64,000 nt of DNA from Sphingomonadaceae bacterium (GCA_947473355.1 CANJCQ010000007.1:1-64000); one strand, 5' to 3'; positions 34,470-43,749 are shown, numbered from the stretch's first letter. The notes: generated by a model from the sequence alone, not told the origin. Made by a program: numbers and translations.

Positions 34470-35947
34470 GCGTCGGGTCCTTTCAGGCTCATCCAGATGT
34501 TCTTGGGCTGCATGAATTCATTGAGCCCCTCGATGCCGCCGAGCCGCCCGTGGCCGCTCTTCTTCCAGCCCCCAAAGGGACAATTGGGCTGCATTGCCTC
34601 GCCTGAGCCGTTGACGTGGATCATGCCCGCCTGAAGCTGCGCCGTGACATGATGCGCGCGGCGCAGGTTCTGGGTGTGGACGTATGCGCCGAGGCCATAT
34701 TCGGTGTCATTGGCAAGCGCGATGGCTTCGTCCTCGGTGTCGAACGGGGTCACTGCCAGCACTGGCCCGAACACTTCGTTCTGGGCGATTTCGCTGGAAT
34801 TGGGCACATCGGCGAGCACAGTGACTGGCAGGTAATAGCCTCCGGCATGATCGCCGCCGAGCCGCGTGCCGCCTGCGACAATTCGCCCGCCTTCGGCTGT
34901 TCCGCGTTCGACCATGCCAAGGATGCGGTTGATAGCCGTCTCGGAAATGACCGGGCCAAGCATGGTCTGCGGATCGAGCGGGTCGCCGCAGACGATATGT
35001 CCGGCCATCGCCGAAAGGGTCTGTACATAGGCGTCATAGATGCCGCGCTGGACAAGCAACCGGGTGCCGTTGACACAGCCCTGACCATTGGCCGCGACCG
35101 CACCGGAAAGCCCGAACTTGGCGGCGCTCATCAGGTCTGCGTCGTCGAACACGATAACTGCCGACTTGCCGCCCAGTTCCAGCCCGACAGGCTTCAGCGA
35201 CTGCGCCGCGCTGGCCAGCACTTTCTTCGCCGTGCCTCCCGAGCCGATGAATTCGATCTTGTCGATGCCGGAGTGCAGCACCATGGCCTCGCCCGCGTCG
35301 GCCGCGCCGGTGATCATGTTGACCACGCCTGGCGGGAAGCCAGCCTCGCGGATGATCTCGGCCAGCATCATCGCCGAATAGGGGGCAAGGTCGGGCGATT
35401 TGAGCACCACGCAGTTGCCGGCAGCAAGGGCCGGGGCCATGACCATCGTCGCGGCAAACAGCGGACCGTTCCACGGAATGATCACGCCGACGACGCCATA
35501 GGGCTCATAGGTCACATAGTCATGCGCCGGGCCGCCCCACATCGGAACCGTGCGGCCATGGATCTTGTCGCACCAGCCGCCGAAATAGCGAAACTTCTGC
35601 GCTGCATCATGGCCCATGTGCGGCGCATAGGCCCCGATCGAGCCGTTTTCGGCGACGAGGCTGGGGGCGAATTCGGCAGACTTGGCTTCGAACAGCGCGG
35701 CGAGCTTGAAGAACAGATTGCGCCGCTGATCGCCTGGCATGGCGCGCCAGGCGGGGAAGGCCTTCCGGGCGGACTGAACAGCGCGGTCGACGTCATCAGC
35801 ATTGGCCATGCGGATTTCGCGGGTGACCGTGCCGGTGCCGGGATAGATATGCGCGAGTAAATCGCCGCTGCCGGCTTCTTCGCCGAGGCCATCGATGATG
35901 ATCGGATGTCGGGGCAGCTTGTCCACTGCCGGATTCAGGAAACCCAT
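34466..35947 (-). CDS. NAD(P)-dependent aldehyde dehydrogenase
   Basis: A 493-residue ALDH with PWNGPLF at about 159, catalytic E257 in LELGGKS and catalytic C291 in GQGCVNGT. Converts an aldehyde of the pathway to an acid. ATG 35947 is used because it begins the family-like N-terminus; the upstream frame adds 21 odd residues. First gene of the minus-strand operon, divergent from the GntR regulator with a 190-base regulatory gap. Confidence 0.93.
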   Translation of the reverse strand: MGFLNPAVDKLPRHPIIIDGLGEEAGSGDLLAHIYPGTGTVTREIRMANADDVDRAVQSARKAFPAWRAMPGDQRRNLFFKLAALFEAKSAEFAPSLVAENGSIGAYAPHMGHDAAQKFRYFGGWCDKIHGRTVPMWGGPAHDYVTYEPYGVVGVIIPWNGPLFAATMVMAPALAAGNCVVLKSPDLAPYSAMMLAEIIREAGFPPGVVNMITGAADAGEAMVLHSGIDKIEFIGSGGTAKKVLASAAQSLKPVGLELGGKSAVIVFDDADLMSAAKFGLSGAVAANGQGCVNGTRLLVQRGIYDAYVQTLSAMAGHIVCGDPLDPQTMLGPVISETAINRILGMVERGTAEGGRIVAGGTRLGGDHAGGYYLPVTVLADVPNSSEIAQNEVFGPVLAVTPFDTEDEAIALANDTEYGLGAYVHTQNLRRAHHVTAQLQAGMIHVNGSGEAMQPNCPFGGWKKSGHGRLGGIEGLNEFMQPKNIWMSLKGPDA

Positions 35948-36051
35948 ATTATCCACTCCCGGGCGAGCATGAGAATCGCTCGCCGCATTGTTGATTGGAG
36001 ACTGACGCAAGCGGCGCCTACTGGCAAGCGCCGTGTCGAGTCGGCTAATCT

Positions 36052-36067
36052 ATAATATGCATATTAT
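36052..36067. promoter_or_regulatory. Perfect AT-rich palindrome, probable operator
   Basis: ATAATATGCATATTAT is a 16-base perfect palindrome in the gap between the divergent ALDH operon and the GntR gene. Nearby are CACG-TTGT-CGTG and a TTAAA/TTTAA dyad just before the GntR ATG. Symmetric AT-rich sites are typical of dimeric GntR regulators, and the place allows control of both directions. Confidence 0.6.
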
Positions 36068-36136
36068 TATTCTGATAGAGGGGTGCGAGAGCAATTTTCA
36101 CGTTGTCGTGACGATTAAACGGTATATTTAACCGCT

Positions 36137-36862
36137 ATGACGCAAGTTTCTGCAGCATCCAGCACGCGTGACCTTGCCGCCGGACGGCGCAATGTCGTGG
36201 CCTCGGCAGTCGAGGCCCTGCGCGAGCGGATTTTCGCATTGCCCGATGGTGAGCTGATCGGCTCGCTGCCCGATCTGGCCAAGGCGCTCGGGGTTGGCAT
36301 CGTCACCATTCAGCAAGCCGCACGGATTCTCGAACACGAGGGGTTGCTGGAAGTTCGCCGGGGGCCGGGCGGCGGTTATTATGGGCGGCGGCCTGATGCG
36401 GCGACGCTGGAGCGCTCGCTCGCCGCCTATATGCGCAGCCAGCCTGCCTCGTGGGAAGAAGCGCTCGACATGACCTCGCTGCTGTTCAACGAACTGGCGG
36501 CAGCAGCAGCCGAATGCCACGAGCCGGTTTTGCTGGAGGAACTGCGCGGCTTCGCCCAGTCAGTCTCGCGGGCAGCGGGGGAAGAAGATGTACAACAGCT
36601 CGAACTCGCCTTCCAGGACCTGCTGTTCCGCATGGTCGACCGCCCGCTGTTCGAATTGCTGACGCGGGTTACCCTGCGCTTTTCAGCCAGCGCGCCGCAC
36701 GATTCCGCCTATCGCGGGGCACTTGATCTGGAGCGCTGGAAAAGCGGGCGGCGACTGATCATCGATGCGATCATGCGCCATGATGCGCAGCTCGCCCGTT
36801 TCGAGGCAAACCGCAACAATCGTGACTACATTATGGCCTGGCTGCAGCACATGCGCAGCTAG
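36137..36862 (+). CDS. GntR family transcriptional regulator
   Basis: A 241-residue regulator with an N-terminal winged helix (LIGSLPDLAKALGVGIVTIQQAARILEHEGLLEVRRGPGGGYYGRRP) and a helical ligand-binding C-terminal domain of the FCD/FadR type. Divergent from the ALDH-CMD-SDR operon, it most likely represses it until an acid or CoA-type intermediate binds. Confidence 0.88.
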   Translation: MTQVSAASSTRDLAAGRRNVVASAVEALRERIFALPDGELIGSLPDLAKALGVGIVTIQQAARILEHEGLLEVRRGPGGGYYGRRPDAATLERSLAAYMRSQPASWEEALDMTSLLFNELAAAAAECHEPVLLEELRGFAQSVSRAAGEEDVQQLELAFQDLLFRMVDRPLFELLTRVTLRFSASAPHDSAYRGALDLERWKSGRRLIIDAIMRHDAQLARFEANRNNRDYIMAWLQHMRS

Positions 36863-36868
36863 CCCCGC

Positions 36869-37342
36869 CTACATCGCGCGGGTCTGTTCCCATGCGGCAT
36901 CGGTGCACCAGACATATTCGAGATAGTGCCCCATCGTGCTGCGCGCATCGATGTAGAGGAATTTGAGGCTGTCGCCGCCGCCGGTATCGCGCCACATCAC
37001 CACTGGCAGGTCTTGCGCCTTGGTGCGCGCGAGGAAATCTTCCCAGGAGCCTTCGACCCGCATGCAGACCTGGTGGAAGCGTATCGGGCCGCCGTTTGAA
37101 GGCGCATTGGCATAGATGCCGAGCGGGTCGGTCAAAGGCTGGATCAGCTCGTATTGCACGTCGCCGATCCAGATGAAGCACAGCCGCAGCTTGTTGATCA
37201 CCTCGCCGGTCGGCGAATCGACTGGCTGGTCGACCTCGATGATATGCGGCTCATGCGTCATGCCGCGCCCGCGGAACTGGGCGATGCCTTCTTCCAGACT
37301 GTCGCAGACATAGCCGAGCTGGTAGAATTTGCCTTCGATCAT
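36869..37342 (-). CDS. VOC (glyoxalase-fold) protein
   Basis: A 157-residue cytoplasmic VOC protein: LGYVCDSLEEGIAQFRGRGM at the start, FHQVCMRVEG in the centre and YLEYVWC at the end, giving the paired beta-alpha-beta units. Metal ligands could be H107-type and E at the end. Members include extradiol dioxygenases, epimerases and binding proteins; no more precise call is possible. Convergent with the GntR gene. Confidence 0.7.
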   Translation of the reverse strand: MIEGKFYQLGYVCDSLEEGIAQFRGRGMTHEPHIIEVDQPVDSPTGEVINKLRLCFIWIGDVQYELIQPLTDPLGIYANAPSNGGPIRFHQVCMRVEGSWEDFLARTKAQDLPVVMWRDTGGGDSLKFLYIDARSTMGHYLEYVWCTDAAWEQTRAM

Positions 37343-37378
37343 TTCGCTCTCCCGGAATTTCGAACTTCAAAAACCCTC

Positions 37379-37483
37379 GTCATCCCCGCGAAGGCGGGGA
37401 TCCATCTCGCTGCGTTGCGGATTGAGCCCACTTTGCGCGGAAACACAACCGGGGAGATGGGTCCCCGCCTGCGCGGGGATGAC
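37379..37483. repeat. Paired-hairpin intergenic repeat
   Basis: GTCATCCCCGCGAAGGCGGG at the left and its near-complement at the right (ending GCGCGGGGATGAC) form inverted arms of about 30 bases around a 46-base centre. This sequence type (TCATCCCCGC..GCGGGGATGAC) is a common dispersed element in alphaproteobacteria. It sits between two same-strand genes. Confidence 0.75.
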
Positions 37484-37501
37484 CTCGCTATTTAATGGCA
37501 A

Positions 37502-38668
37502 CTATAGCCCCTCAAGCTCCACGTCATAACGCGCCAGATAGCGCGCATACAAGGGCTCAAGCTTCTCTTTGCTCAGTCCGTACTGGTCGAGCTTGTAGCC
37601 ATGCTTGCCGAACTTGTTCTGCGGATTGTCGTCGACCCAACCCTGGATGCCGGCCTCGGCCTGTGGCGTAAACTCGTCGCCAAGCTTGGCATAGAGCGCC
37701 CGCATGGTGCCCATTGGATCGTTCATCATGTCGGCATATTGCACGTCGATGATCCGGTCCTCGCCGTGCTTGTCGCGAAAGTTCATCGCGCGTTCGGCGT
37801 GCTGGGCGCAATACCAGGGATACTGTTCGCCCAGCCAGTCATAGTCGATCCGGCCCATCAGCATGCGGTGGCTCATCGAGATGATCGAGCACAGCGAGCC
37901 AGTCGCGACATAGGGATCGCGGTGGGTCCAGATGAGACGCGCGTCGGGATATTCCTTGATCAGATAATCCAGATGCAGCGCATGGCTCGGCATCTTGAGG
38001 TTCCAGGTGCCGGGTGCCTTGTGCTGCAGCGCCTGCAGGAACTTCTTGTGCCAGGCATAGGCGCTGGTCATGTCGGCCTGGAAAATGTACTCGCGATACT
38101 TGGGCAGAATGCCCTTGCTCTCGATCATCAGTGTCTTGAAATCGTGGGCCAGAAACCAGACGCATTCGTGCGGATAGATCGGCGAGCTGCGATAGATCAC
38201 ACCGGCCTCGGGATGGGCCTTGAGCATGGCTGCATGGGCATCGAGCTTGGCCTGAACGCGCGGGTTGTTGGTCAGTTCGGCGGTGGAGACGGGCGGGATC
38301 GGATCCTCGATTTCCCACTCGAGCGGCGAGCGCCGCGCCGGATCGGCGGCGAGCAGGTTTGACATCAGGGTGGTTCCGGTGCGCGGTATGCCCATGACGA
38401 AGACCGGCTTTTCGATTGGCCGTTCAAGCAATTCGGGGTTGGCCTGCAGATAGCCCCAGACCTTGAGGCGATCGCTCAGATACTTGAGGCAATCGCCGCG
38501 GACCCGTTCGATCCCGGCATCCATGTAAAGCCCTTTGGCGATACCGTCGTTGAAATCCTCGACGAAGACATCGAGGCCCTCGCGATAACTGTCGCAATCG
38601 AACGAAGTGACGCCAGTATCCTTGTGCGCCTGATCGATCAGCGCATTGGCGTCGAGCGGATTTGCCAT
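37502..38668 (-). CDS. Sulfotransferase family protein
   Basis: A 388-residue PAPS-dependent sulfotransferase: the 5'-phosphosulfate loop is FVMGIPRTGTT (residues 90-100) and the 3'-phosphate site IWTHRDPYVATGS. ATG 38668 with GAGGAG upstream is used; 34 upstream residues are atypical. Acceptor unknown. The PAPS-forming cysD-cysNC and the PAP-removing cysQ genes are about 6 kb away, and a sulfatase-like gene lies between. Confidence 0.88.
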   Translation of the reverse strand: MANPLDANALIDQAHKDTGVTSFDCDSYREGLDVFVEDFNDGIAKGLYMDAGIERVRGDCLKYLSDRLKVWGYLQANPELLERPIEKPVFVMGIPRTGTTLMSNLLAADPARRSPLEWEIEDPIPPVSTAELTNNPRVQAKLDAHAAMLKAHPEAGVIYRSSPIYPHECVWFLAHDFKTLMIESKGILPKYREYIFQADMTSAYAWHKKFLQALQHKAPGTWNLKMPSHALHLDYLIKEYPDARLIWTHRDPYVATGSLCSIISMSHRMLMGRIDYDWLGEQYPWYCAQHAERAMNFRDKHGEDRIIDVQYADMMNDPMGTMRALYAKLGDEFTPQAEAGIQGWVDDNPQNKFGKHGYKLDQYGLSKEKLEPLYARYLARYDVELEGL

Positions 38669-38813
38669 TCTGAAAAGCTCCTCAATCCCGGTAAAATTCT
38701 GCGAGGCCTGCAATGGCCTTCGAAGCGGGCAGCTAACCCGCAAGCATGTATCCTTGGCAATGCGCTTCATGCGGCCAATCGGGTCAGATAGTCGAATTCA
38801 GGCCAATACTCGC

Positions 38814-39701
38814 TCAGGCGCTCTGCAATCCCCGTGTCTGGCGCTGACGGAACTGGCTGGGGCTGATGCCGACGGCGCGGCGGAAGGCATAGGTGAAGCT
38901 CGATGGCGAGGAGAAGCCCATGGTGAAGGCAATGGTCTTGACGCTTTCTCCATCGACCAGCAAGCGCTTGGCCCGTTCCATCCGGCGCTGCTCGACATAG
39001 TCGCCGATCGAACAGCCCCGGCTGACCTTGAAGCCCCTCGTGAGCTGACGCACCGACATGTTGCAATGCCGCGCCAGTTCGCTGAGCGAAGGCGCGGCGG
39101 GGTCTTCGCTCAGCCGCTCGTCGATCAGCCGCAAGCGCCAGCCGGCGAGGCCGCCAGTTGCTGGTTGTTCTTCCTTTTCGAGATAGAGCCGGGCCAGCTC
39201 GATGGCCAGTTCGCCGCCGAGATGCTCGAACATCGCGTCCGCTGCATGGCCCGGATAGCGAATCTCCTCGGTCAGGCGAAACAGCAGCGCGCGGATGCGG
39301 GCATTGGTAATGTCGAGCGTTGCGGCGAGCTGCGCGTCGCTCCACTGTGGCTCCTGCCCGATGATCGTGGTGATCAGGGTGGGGCTGATCTGGCAGACAA
39401 TCGACAGCTGCCTACCGCTGCCGCCGCGAAATTGCAGATGTTCGCCCGGCGGGACCATGAATATATCGCCCAGCCGCTCGAAGCGGTTCGGCCCCCAGCG
39501 CTGGCGATAGCAGGCGCGGGCATTGAGCGGGCGCGGGGTGAGGCACATGTTGATCTGGTAGTGCGGTTCGGTGGCGACCAGGGCATCGGTCGGCGCGGGA
39601 ATATCGAACCGCACCAGCTGCGCCGACAGACTGGTGCCGGTCAGTTCGGCATCGACGGTAATCGTTGCAGTTTCGGACACTGCTGGGCCGGGCTCTGGCA
39701 T
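38814..39701 (-). CDS. AraC family transcriptional regulator
   Basis: A 295-residue regulator with a C-terminal AraC DNA-binding domain of two helix-turn-helix units (SLSELARHCNMSVRQLTRGFKVSRGCSIGDYVEQRRMERAKRLL and KTIAFTMGFSSPSSFTYAFRRAVGISPSQFRQ) and an N-terminal effector domain (AraC-binding-like). ATG 39701 is preferred; upstream residues do not look coding. Divergent from the two SDR genes, so likely their activator. Confidence 0.88.
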   Translation of the reverse strand: MPEPGPAVSETATITVDAELTGTSLSAQLVRFDIPAPTDALVATEPHYQINMCLTPRPLNARACYRQRWGPNRFERLGDIFMVPPGEHLQFRGGSGRQLSIVCQISPTLITTIIGQEPQWSDAQLAATLDITNARIRALLFRLTEEIRYPGHAADAMFEHLGGELAIELARLYLEKEEQPATGGLAGWRLRLIDERLSEDPAAPSLSELARHCNMSVRQLTRGFKVSRGCSIGDYVEQRRMERAKRLLVDGESVKTIAFTMGFSSPSSFTYAFRRAVGISPSQFRQRQTRGLQSA

Positions 39702-39841
39702 TAATTGTCCTCGATTGCACGATATGGCCTGAAATCTATAGCGAGCACACTTGCGGCGCAAGCCGCTTGCGCCAAACATCGCCGCACACAAGATCGGCGC
39801 CTGCGCGGGCGCCATATCAATCATGGGCTGAGGAGATTTTC

Positions 39842-40660
39842 ATGGGCAGCGGCCTGTTCGATTGCACTGGCAAAGTGACCATGGTCACAGGCGGCAACTC
39901 TGGGCTGGGGCTGGGCTTCGCCATGGGCTGTGCCAAGATGGGCGGCGATGTCGCGATCTGGGCGCGCAATGAGGAAAAGAATGCGCTGGCCAAGGACAAG
40001 CTGCTGGCGGCTGGTGCGGGCCGGGTCCTGACCTACAAGGTCGATGTCACTTCCGAAGAGCAGGTCACCGAGGGCTACAAACAGCTCAAGGCCGATTTCG
40101 GCCGGCTCGATTGCGTTTTCGCCAATTCCGGCCGCAATGCCCGCACCAGCAATTTCATCGACATGGATTCGGCCGAATGGCATGACCTGCTGGCCGTTAG
40201 TCAGCACGGCGCTTTCTACACACTGCGCGAGGGCGCGCGGCTGATGATCGAACGCGCCGAGGCCGGTGAGCCCGGCGGCAGCCTGGTGTTCTGCGGCTCA
40301 TTGTCGATGATTCAGGGTGTCCCCGGCATCTACAACTATGCCGCTTCAAAAGGCGCGATGGGCGCGGTGATCCGCGGAATTGCAGTCGAACTTGGCAAAT
40401 ATGGCATCCGCGCCAACACCGTGGCGCCCGGCTATATCAAGACCGGATTTTCCGAAGGCATGCCTGAGGAAATGGCAGCACAGATCGACGGACTGTTCTC
40501 TTCGGTCACCCCGATCGCGCGCCCCGGCTATCCCGAAGACTTTGAAGGTATCGCTGCCTATCTGTGCAGCGACGCCTCGCGCTTCCATTCCGGCGACACG
40601 ATCATCATCGACGGCGGCAGTGTGATTTTTCCGCCCTATGCGGCATCTCTCGGAGGATAA
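39842..40660 (+). CDS. Short-chain dehydrogenase/reductase, paralogue A
   Basis: A 272-residue SDR with TGGNSGLGLGFAMGCAKMGGDVAIWARN and catalytic Y-A-A-S-K in IYNYAASKGAM. It closely resembles the next gene throughout, including GSLVFCGSLSMIQG versus GSLVACGSGSLYQG, so the two arose by tandem duplication. GAGGAG precedes ATG 39842. Confidence 0.9.
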   Translation: MGSGLFDCTGKVTMVTGGNSGLGLGFAMGCAKMGGDVAIWARNEEKNALAKDKLLAAGAGRVLTYKVDVTSEEQVTEGYKQLKADFGRLDCVFANSGRNARTSNFIDMDSAEWHDLLAVSQHGAFYTLREGARLMIERAEAGEPGGSLVFCGSLSMIQGVPGIYNYAASKGAMGAVIRGIAVELGKYGIRANTVAPGYIKTGFSEGMPEEMAAQIDGLFSSVTPIARPGYPEDFEGIAAYLCSDASRFHSGDTIIIDGGSVIFPPYAASLGG

Positions 40661-40667
40661 TTCAGGC

Positions 40668-41459
40668 ATGAGCAAGTTATTTGACTGCACCGGCAAGGTC
40701 ACCATGGTCACCGGCGGCAATGGCGGGATCGGCCTCGGCTTCGCCAAGGGCTGCGCCCAGATGGGCGGCGATATCGCGATCTGGGCGCGCAATGCGGAAA
40801 AGAACGCCGCCGCCAAGGCCGAGCTGCTTGAAGCAGGTGCGGGCCGGGTTGAAACTTACATCGTCGACGTTTCAAGCGAACAGGCCGTGATCGACGGCTA
40901 TGCCCAGCTCAAGGCCGATTTCGGCCGCCTCGACTGCGTCTTCGCCAATTCCGGCCCGCCGCCGCGCTATGATTCGGTGTTCGACATGCCGACCAAGCAC
41001 TGGCACGATTTCCAGGCCGTGGCGCTGCACGGCGCTTTCTACACCCTGCGCGAAGGCGCCCGGCTGATGGTCGAGCGCGCCAAGGCCGGGGAGCCGGGCG
41101 GCAGCCTCGTCGCCTGCGGATCGGGCTCGCTTTATCAGGGCCTCGCCGGCAAGATGGAATATGCCGCCTCCAAGTGCGGCGCTGAGGCAGTGATCCGCTG
41201 CCTTGCAGTAGAACTCGGCGAATATGGCATCCGCGCCAATGTCGTGGCCCCGGGCCTGATCATCACCCCGATGATGGGCCCCAACCCGGATGCCGCCGAC
41301 AAGGCGCTCAGCGCTATCTACGCACCGCAGACGCCGATGCGCCGGCTTGGCTATGGCACCGACTTCGAGGGGATCGGCGCATACCTGTGCAGTGACGCAT
41401 CCTCGTTCATGTCGGGCGAGACCGTGTTCATCGATGGTGGTTACAAGATCCGGCCTTGA
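40668..41459 (+). CDS. Short-chain dehydrogenase/reductase, paralogue B
   Basis: A 263-residue SDR, the tandem copy of the previous gene. It keeps TGGNGGIGLGFAKGCAQMGGDIAIWARN and Y-A-A-S-K (MEYAASKCGA). Differences in the substrate loop (KAGEPGG..YQGLAGKM) suggest different stereo- or substrate choice. ATG 40668 is seven bases after the first copy's stop. Confidence 0.9.
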   Translation: MSKLFDCTGKVTMVTGGNGGIGLGFAKGCAQMGGDIAIWARNAEKNAAAKAELLEAGAGRVETYIVDVSSEQAVIDGYAQLKADFGRLDCVFANSGPPPRYDSVFDMPTKHWHDFQAVALHGAFYTLREGARLMVERAKAGEPGGSLVACGSGSLYQGLAGKMEYAASKCGAEAVIRCLAVELGEYGIRANVVAPGLIITPMMGPNPDAADKALSAIYAPQTPMRRLGYGTDFEGIGAYLCSDASSFMSGETVFIDGGYKIRP

Positions 41460-41482
41460 GGCGCGGCTTTGGGAGAATGACA

Positions 41483-42502
41483 ATGAAGGTTCTCAACATT
41501 CACGAAGTCGGCGATGTCCGGCTTGACGAATATGTCTTGCCCGAGGCTGGCCCCAAGGACGTTGTGGTCAAGATGAAGGCTGTCGGCATCTGCGGCTCTG
41601 ACCTTAGCTACATCAAGCACGGCGGCATCATGCGCAAGCCCGGCGGCGTGACGCCAATCGGCCATGAAGGCGCGGGCGAAGTGCTGCGGGTCGGCAGCGA
41701 AGTGTCTGGCATCAGCCCTGGCGATGCTGTCATCATCAACCCGATGAACACGCCGAGCAATGTCGGCAGCGGCGGGCCGGAAGGCGCGTTCGTCCACGAA
41801 TTGCTGGTGCGCGATGCGCGGCTGGACGATTCGATCCTGCCGATCCCGGCGGGTGTCTCCTATGAAGTTGCCGCCATGTGCGAACCGCTGGCGGTGGCGC
41901 TGCACGGGGTCAACCGGGCGAACCTGAAGGCAGGCGACAAGGCTGTCGTGTTCGGCTGCGGCCCGATCGGCCTCGGCATGATCCTGTGGCTGGTGGATAA
42001 GGGCGTGACTGATGTGGTCGCCTTCGATCTGGCGCAGGAGCGACTTGACCGCGCCATGGCGCTAGGCGCGCGTGCCGCCTTTGATCCACGCAAGGTCGAT
42101 CTCTACGAGACGCTGGGTGAGCTGCACGGCAAGGAAATGTGCATGCACAAGCCTGCGGTGGGCACCGATGCCTTCCTCGATGCAGCTGGTGCGCCCAACA
42201 TTCCCACGGATGTGATCAATATCTGCAAATATCAGTCCACGCTGGTGGTGACTGCGGTCTACTACAAGCCGGTCGAAGTGCCGCTCGGCACCATGCTTAC
42301 CAGTGAAATGACGATCACAACAGCCGTTGGCTATCCGACCGAAATGAATGAGGTAGTTGCCTCCATGGCGCGGCTGAAGGACAAGATTGCGACGATGATC
42401 AGCCACCGCGTGCCATTCGATCAGGTGCTTGACGGGCTCAAGATCGCCGGAACGCCGGAATCGGCCAAGGTCATGGTCCACATGGAGGAGGCAGGCGCAT
42501 GA
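41483..42502 (+). CDS. Zinc-type medium-chain dehydrogenase lacking the structural zinc loop
   Basis: A 339-residue medium-chain dehydrogenase with catalytic zinc residues C37 (CGSD), H61 and E62 (GHEGAG), and a Rossmann segment VVFGCGPIGLGMILWL. The four-cysteine structural zinc loop expected after VIINP is replaced by MNTPSNVGSGGPEG without cysteine. ATG 41483 follows GGGAG. Overlaps the MBL gene by four bases. Confidence 0.87.
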   Translation: MKVLNIHEVGDVRLDEYVLPEAGPKDVVVKMKAVGICGSDLSYIKHGGIMRKPGGVTPIGHEGAGEVLRVGSEVSGISPGDAVIINPMNTPSNVGSGGPEGAFVHELLVRDARLDDSILPIPAGVSYEVAAMCEPLAVALHGVNRANLKAGDKAVVFGCGPIGLGMILWLVDKGVTDVVAFDLAQERLDRAMALGARAAFDPRKVDLYETLGELHGKEMCMHKPAVGTDAFLDAAGAPNIPTDVINICKYQSTLVVTAVYYKPVEVPLGTMLTSEMTITTAVGYPTEMNEVVASMARLKDKIATMISHRVPFDQVLDGLKIAGTPESAKVMVHMEEAGA

Positions 42503-43749
42503 GCGAGAGCAACAAGCCGACGCCGCTGGAAAACCTGGTCCGCTCAGGCGATGTCCAGACCGAAGCAGTGGCAATCACGCCTTACATCTTCATGTCGCGC
42601 GACATATCGAACGCCTATCTGGTGACCACTTCGGACGGCGATGTCGTGGTCAACACCGGCATGCCCGATGGTGCCGAGCGCAGCGTCGCGCTGTTCAAGC
42701 CTCACCGCACCGGGCCGGTCAAGTACATCGTGCTGACGCAAAGCCATGCCGACCATTTCGGCGGCGTGCCCGAATTCATGGAAGCAGGCACCAAGGTAAT
42801 CGGCGGCCCCGGCTACCTTGAGGCGCGTGACGATATGCTCGGGCTTCAAGCCTTTTTCGGCCCGCGCACCTTCAAGCTTTGGGGCGCCGCGCTCAAACGC
42901 GACACGCCGCCCCGGCCGATCCCGGCTGTCACGCCTGACATTTTCGTGCCGGAAAGCGGCATGAGCTTCGAGGTCGGGGACCGCAGATTCGAGCTGATCC
43001 ATGCCCCCGAAGGCGAGACTGTCGACAACATCCTCGTGTGGCTGCCGAAGGAAAAAGTCGTCTTCACCGGCAATACCTTCGGCCCGGTGTGGCTGTCGAT
43101 GCCCTTCCTCAACACCCTGCGCGGCGACAAGCCACGGCTGGTGCGGACTTACCTCAAGTCGCTTGCCAAGGTGCGCGATCTTGGCGCTGAGATCCTGATC
43201 ACCGGCCACGGCGATCCAATCGTCGGCAAGGACAAGATCCGTGAAGACCTCGACCGCATGGAAGCCGCGGTAACCTATGTCCGCGACTATACCCTCGACG
43301 GCATGAAGGCGGGCAAGGACGTGAACCAGCTGGTCCGCGAGTTCCAGTTCCCCGGCAATGTTGCCATCGGCGATTTCCACGGCAAGGCAAGCTGGGCGGT
43401 ACGGTCGATCTGGCAGGAATATTCCGGCTGGTTCCATTATGAGGACGGCACCACCGCGCTATATGGCGTGCCGCGCAGCTCGGTCCACGCCGACATCGCG
43501 GAACTCGCCGGCGGGGCAGGGGCGCTTGCCGCTAGAGCCCGCGCCCATGTCGATGGCGGGAGGCCGCTCGAGGCGCTACACCTGCTCGACATCGCGTTGG
43601 GGGCAGAGCCTGCGAACGCGGATGCGCTGATGGTCAAGAAGGCCGCCAGCCAGGCCCTGCTTGAAGCATCTGGCGGCGGCAACCTCAGCGAAACGATGTG
43701 GCTGCGCTCCGAGATCGCGGAGATCGATGCAAAGCTGGCCGGGAACTGA
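42499..43749 (+). CDS. Alkylsulfatase-like metallo-beta-lactamase-fold protein with Q in the first metal position
   Basis: A 416-residue protein resembling SdsA-type alkylsulfatases: an MBL domain followed by a helical dimerisation domain (YVRDYTLDGMKAG..). The metal motif reads Q81-S-H83-A-D85-H86, so the first histidine of HxHxDH is glutamine, as in GOB-type B3 beta-lactamases. VVFTGNTFG and ITGHGDP follow. Coupled to the dehydrogenase gene. Sulfatase activity is unproven. Confidence 0.75.
   Translation: MSESNKPTPLENLVRSGDVQTEAVAITPYIFMSRDISNAYLVTTSDGDVVVNTGMPDGAERSVALFKPHRTGPVKYIVLTQSHADHFGGVPEFMEAGTKVIGGPGYLEARDDMLGLQAFFGPRTFKLWGAALKRDTPPRPIPAVTPDIFVPESGMSFEVGDRRFELIHAPEGETVDNILVWLPKEKVVFTGNTFGPVWLSMPFLNTLRGDKPRLVRTYLKSLAKVRDLGAEILITGHGDPIVGKDKIREDLDRMEAAVTYVRDYTLDGMKAGKDVNQLVREFQFPGNVAIGDFHGKASWAVRSIWQEYSGWFHYEDGTTALYGVPRSSVHADIAELAGGAGALAARARAHVDGGRPLEALHLLDIALGAEPANADALMVKKAASQALLEASGGGNLSETMWLRSEIAEIDAKLAGN

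Noticed and set aside
37379-37483. CRISPR array
   Set aside because: A single inverted repeat pair without regularly spaced direct repeats or cas genes.
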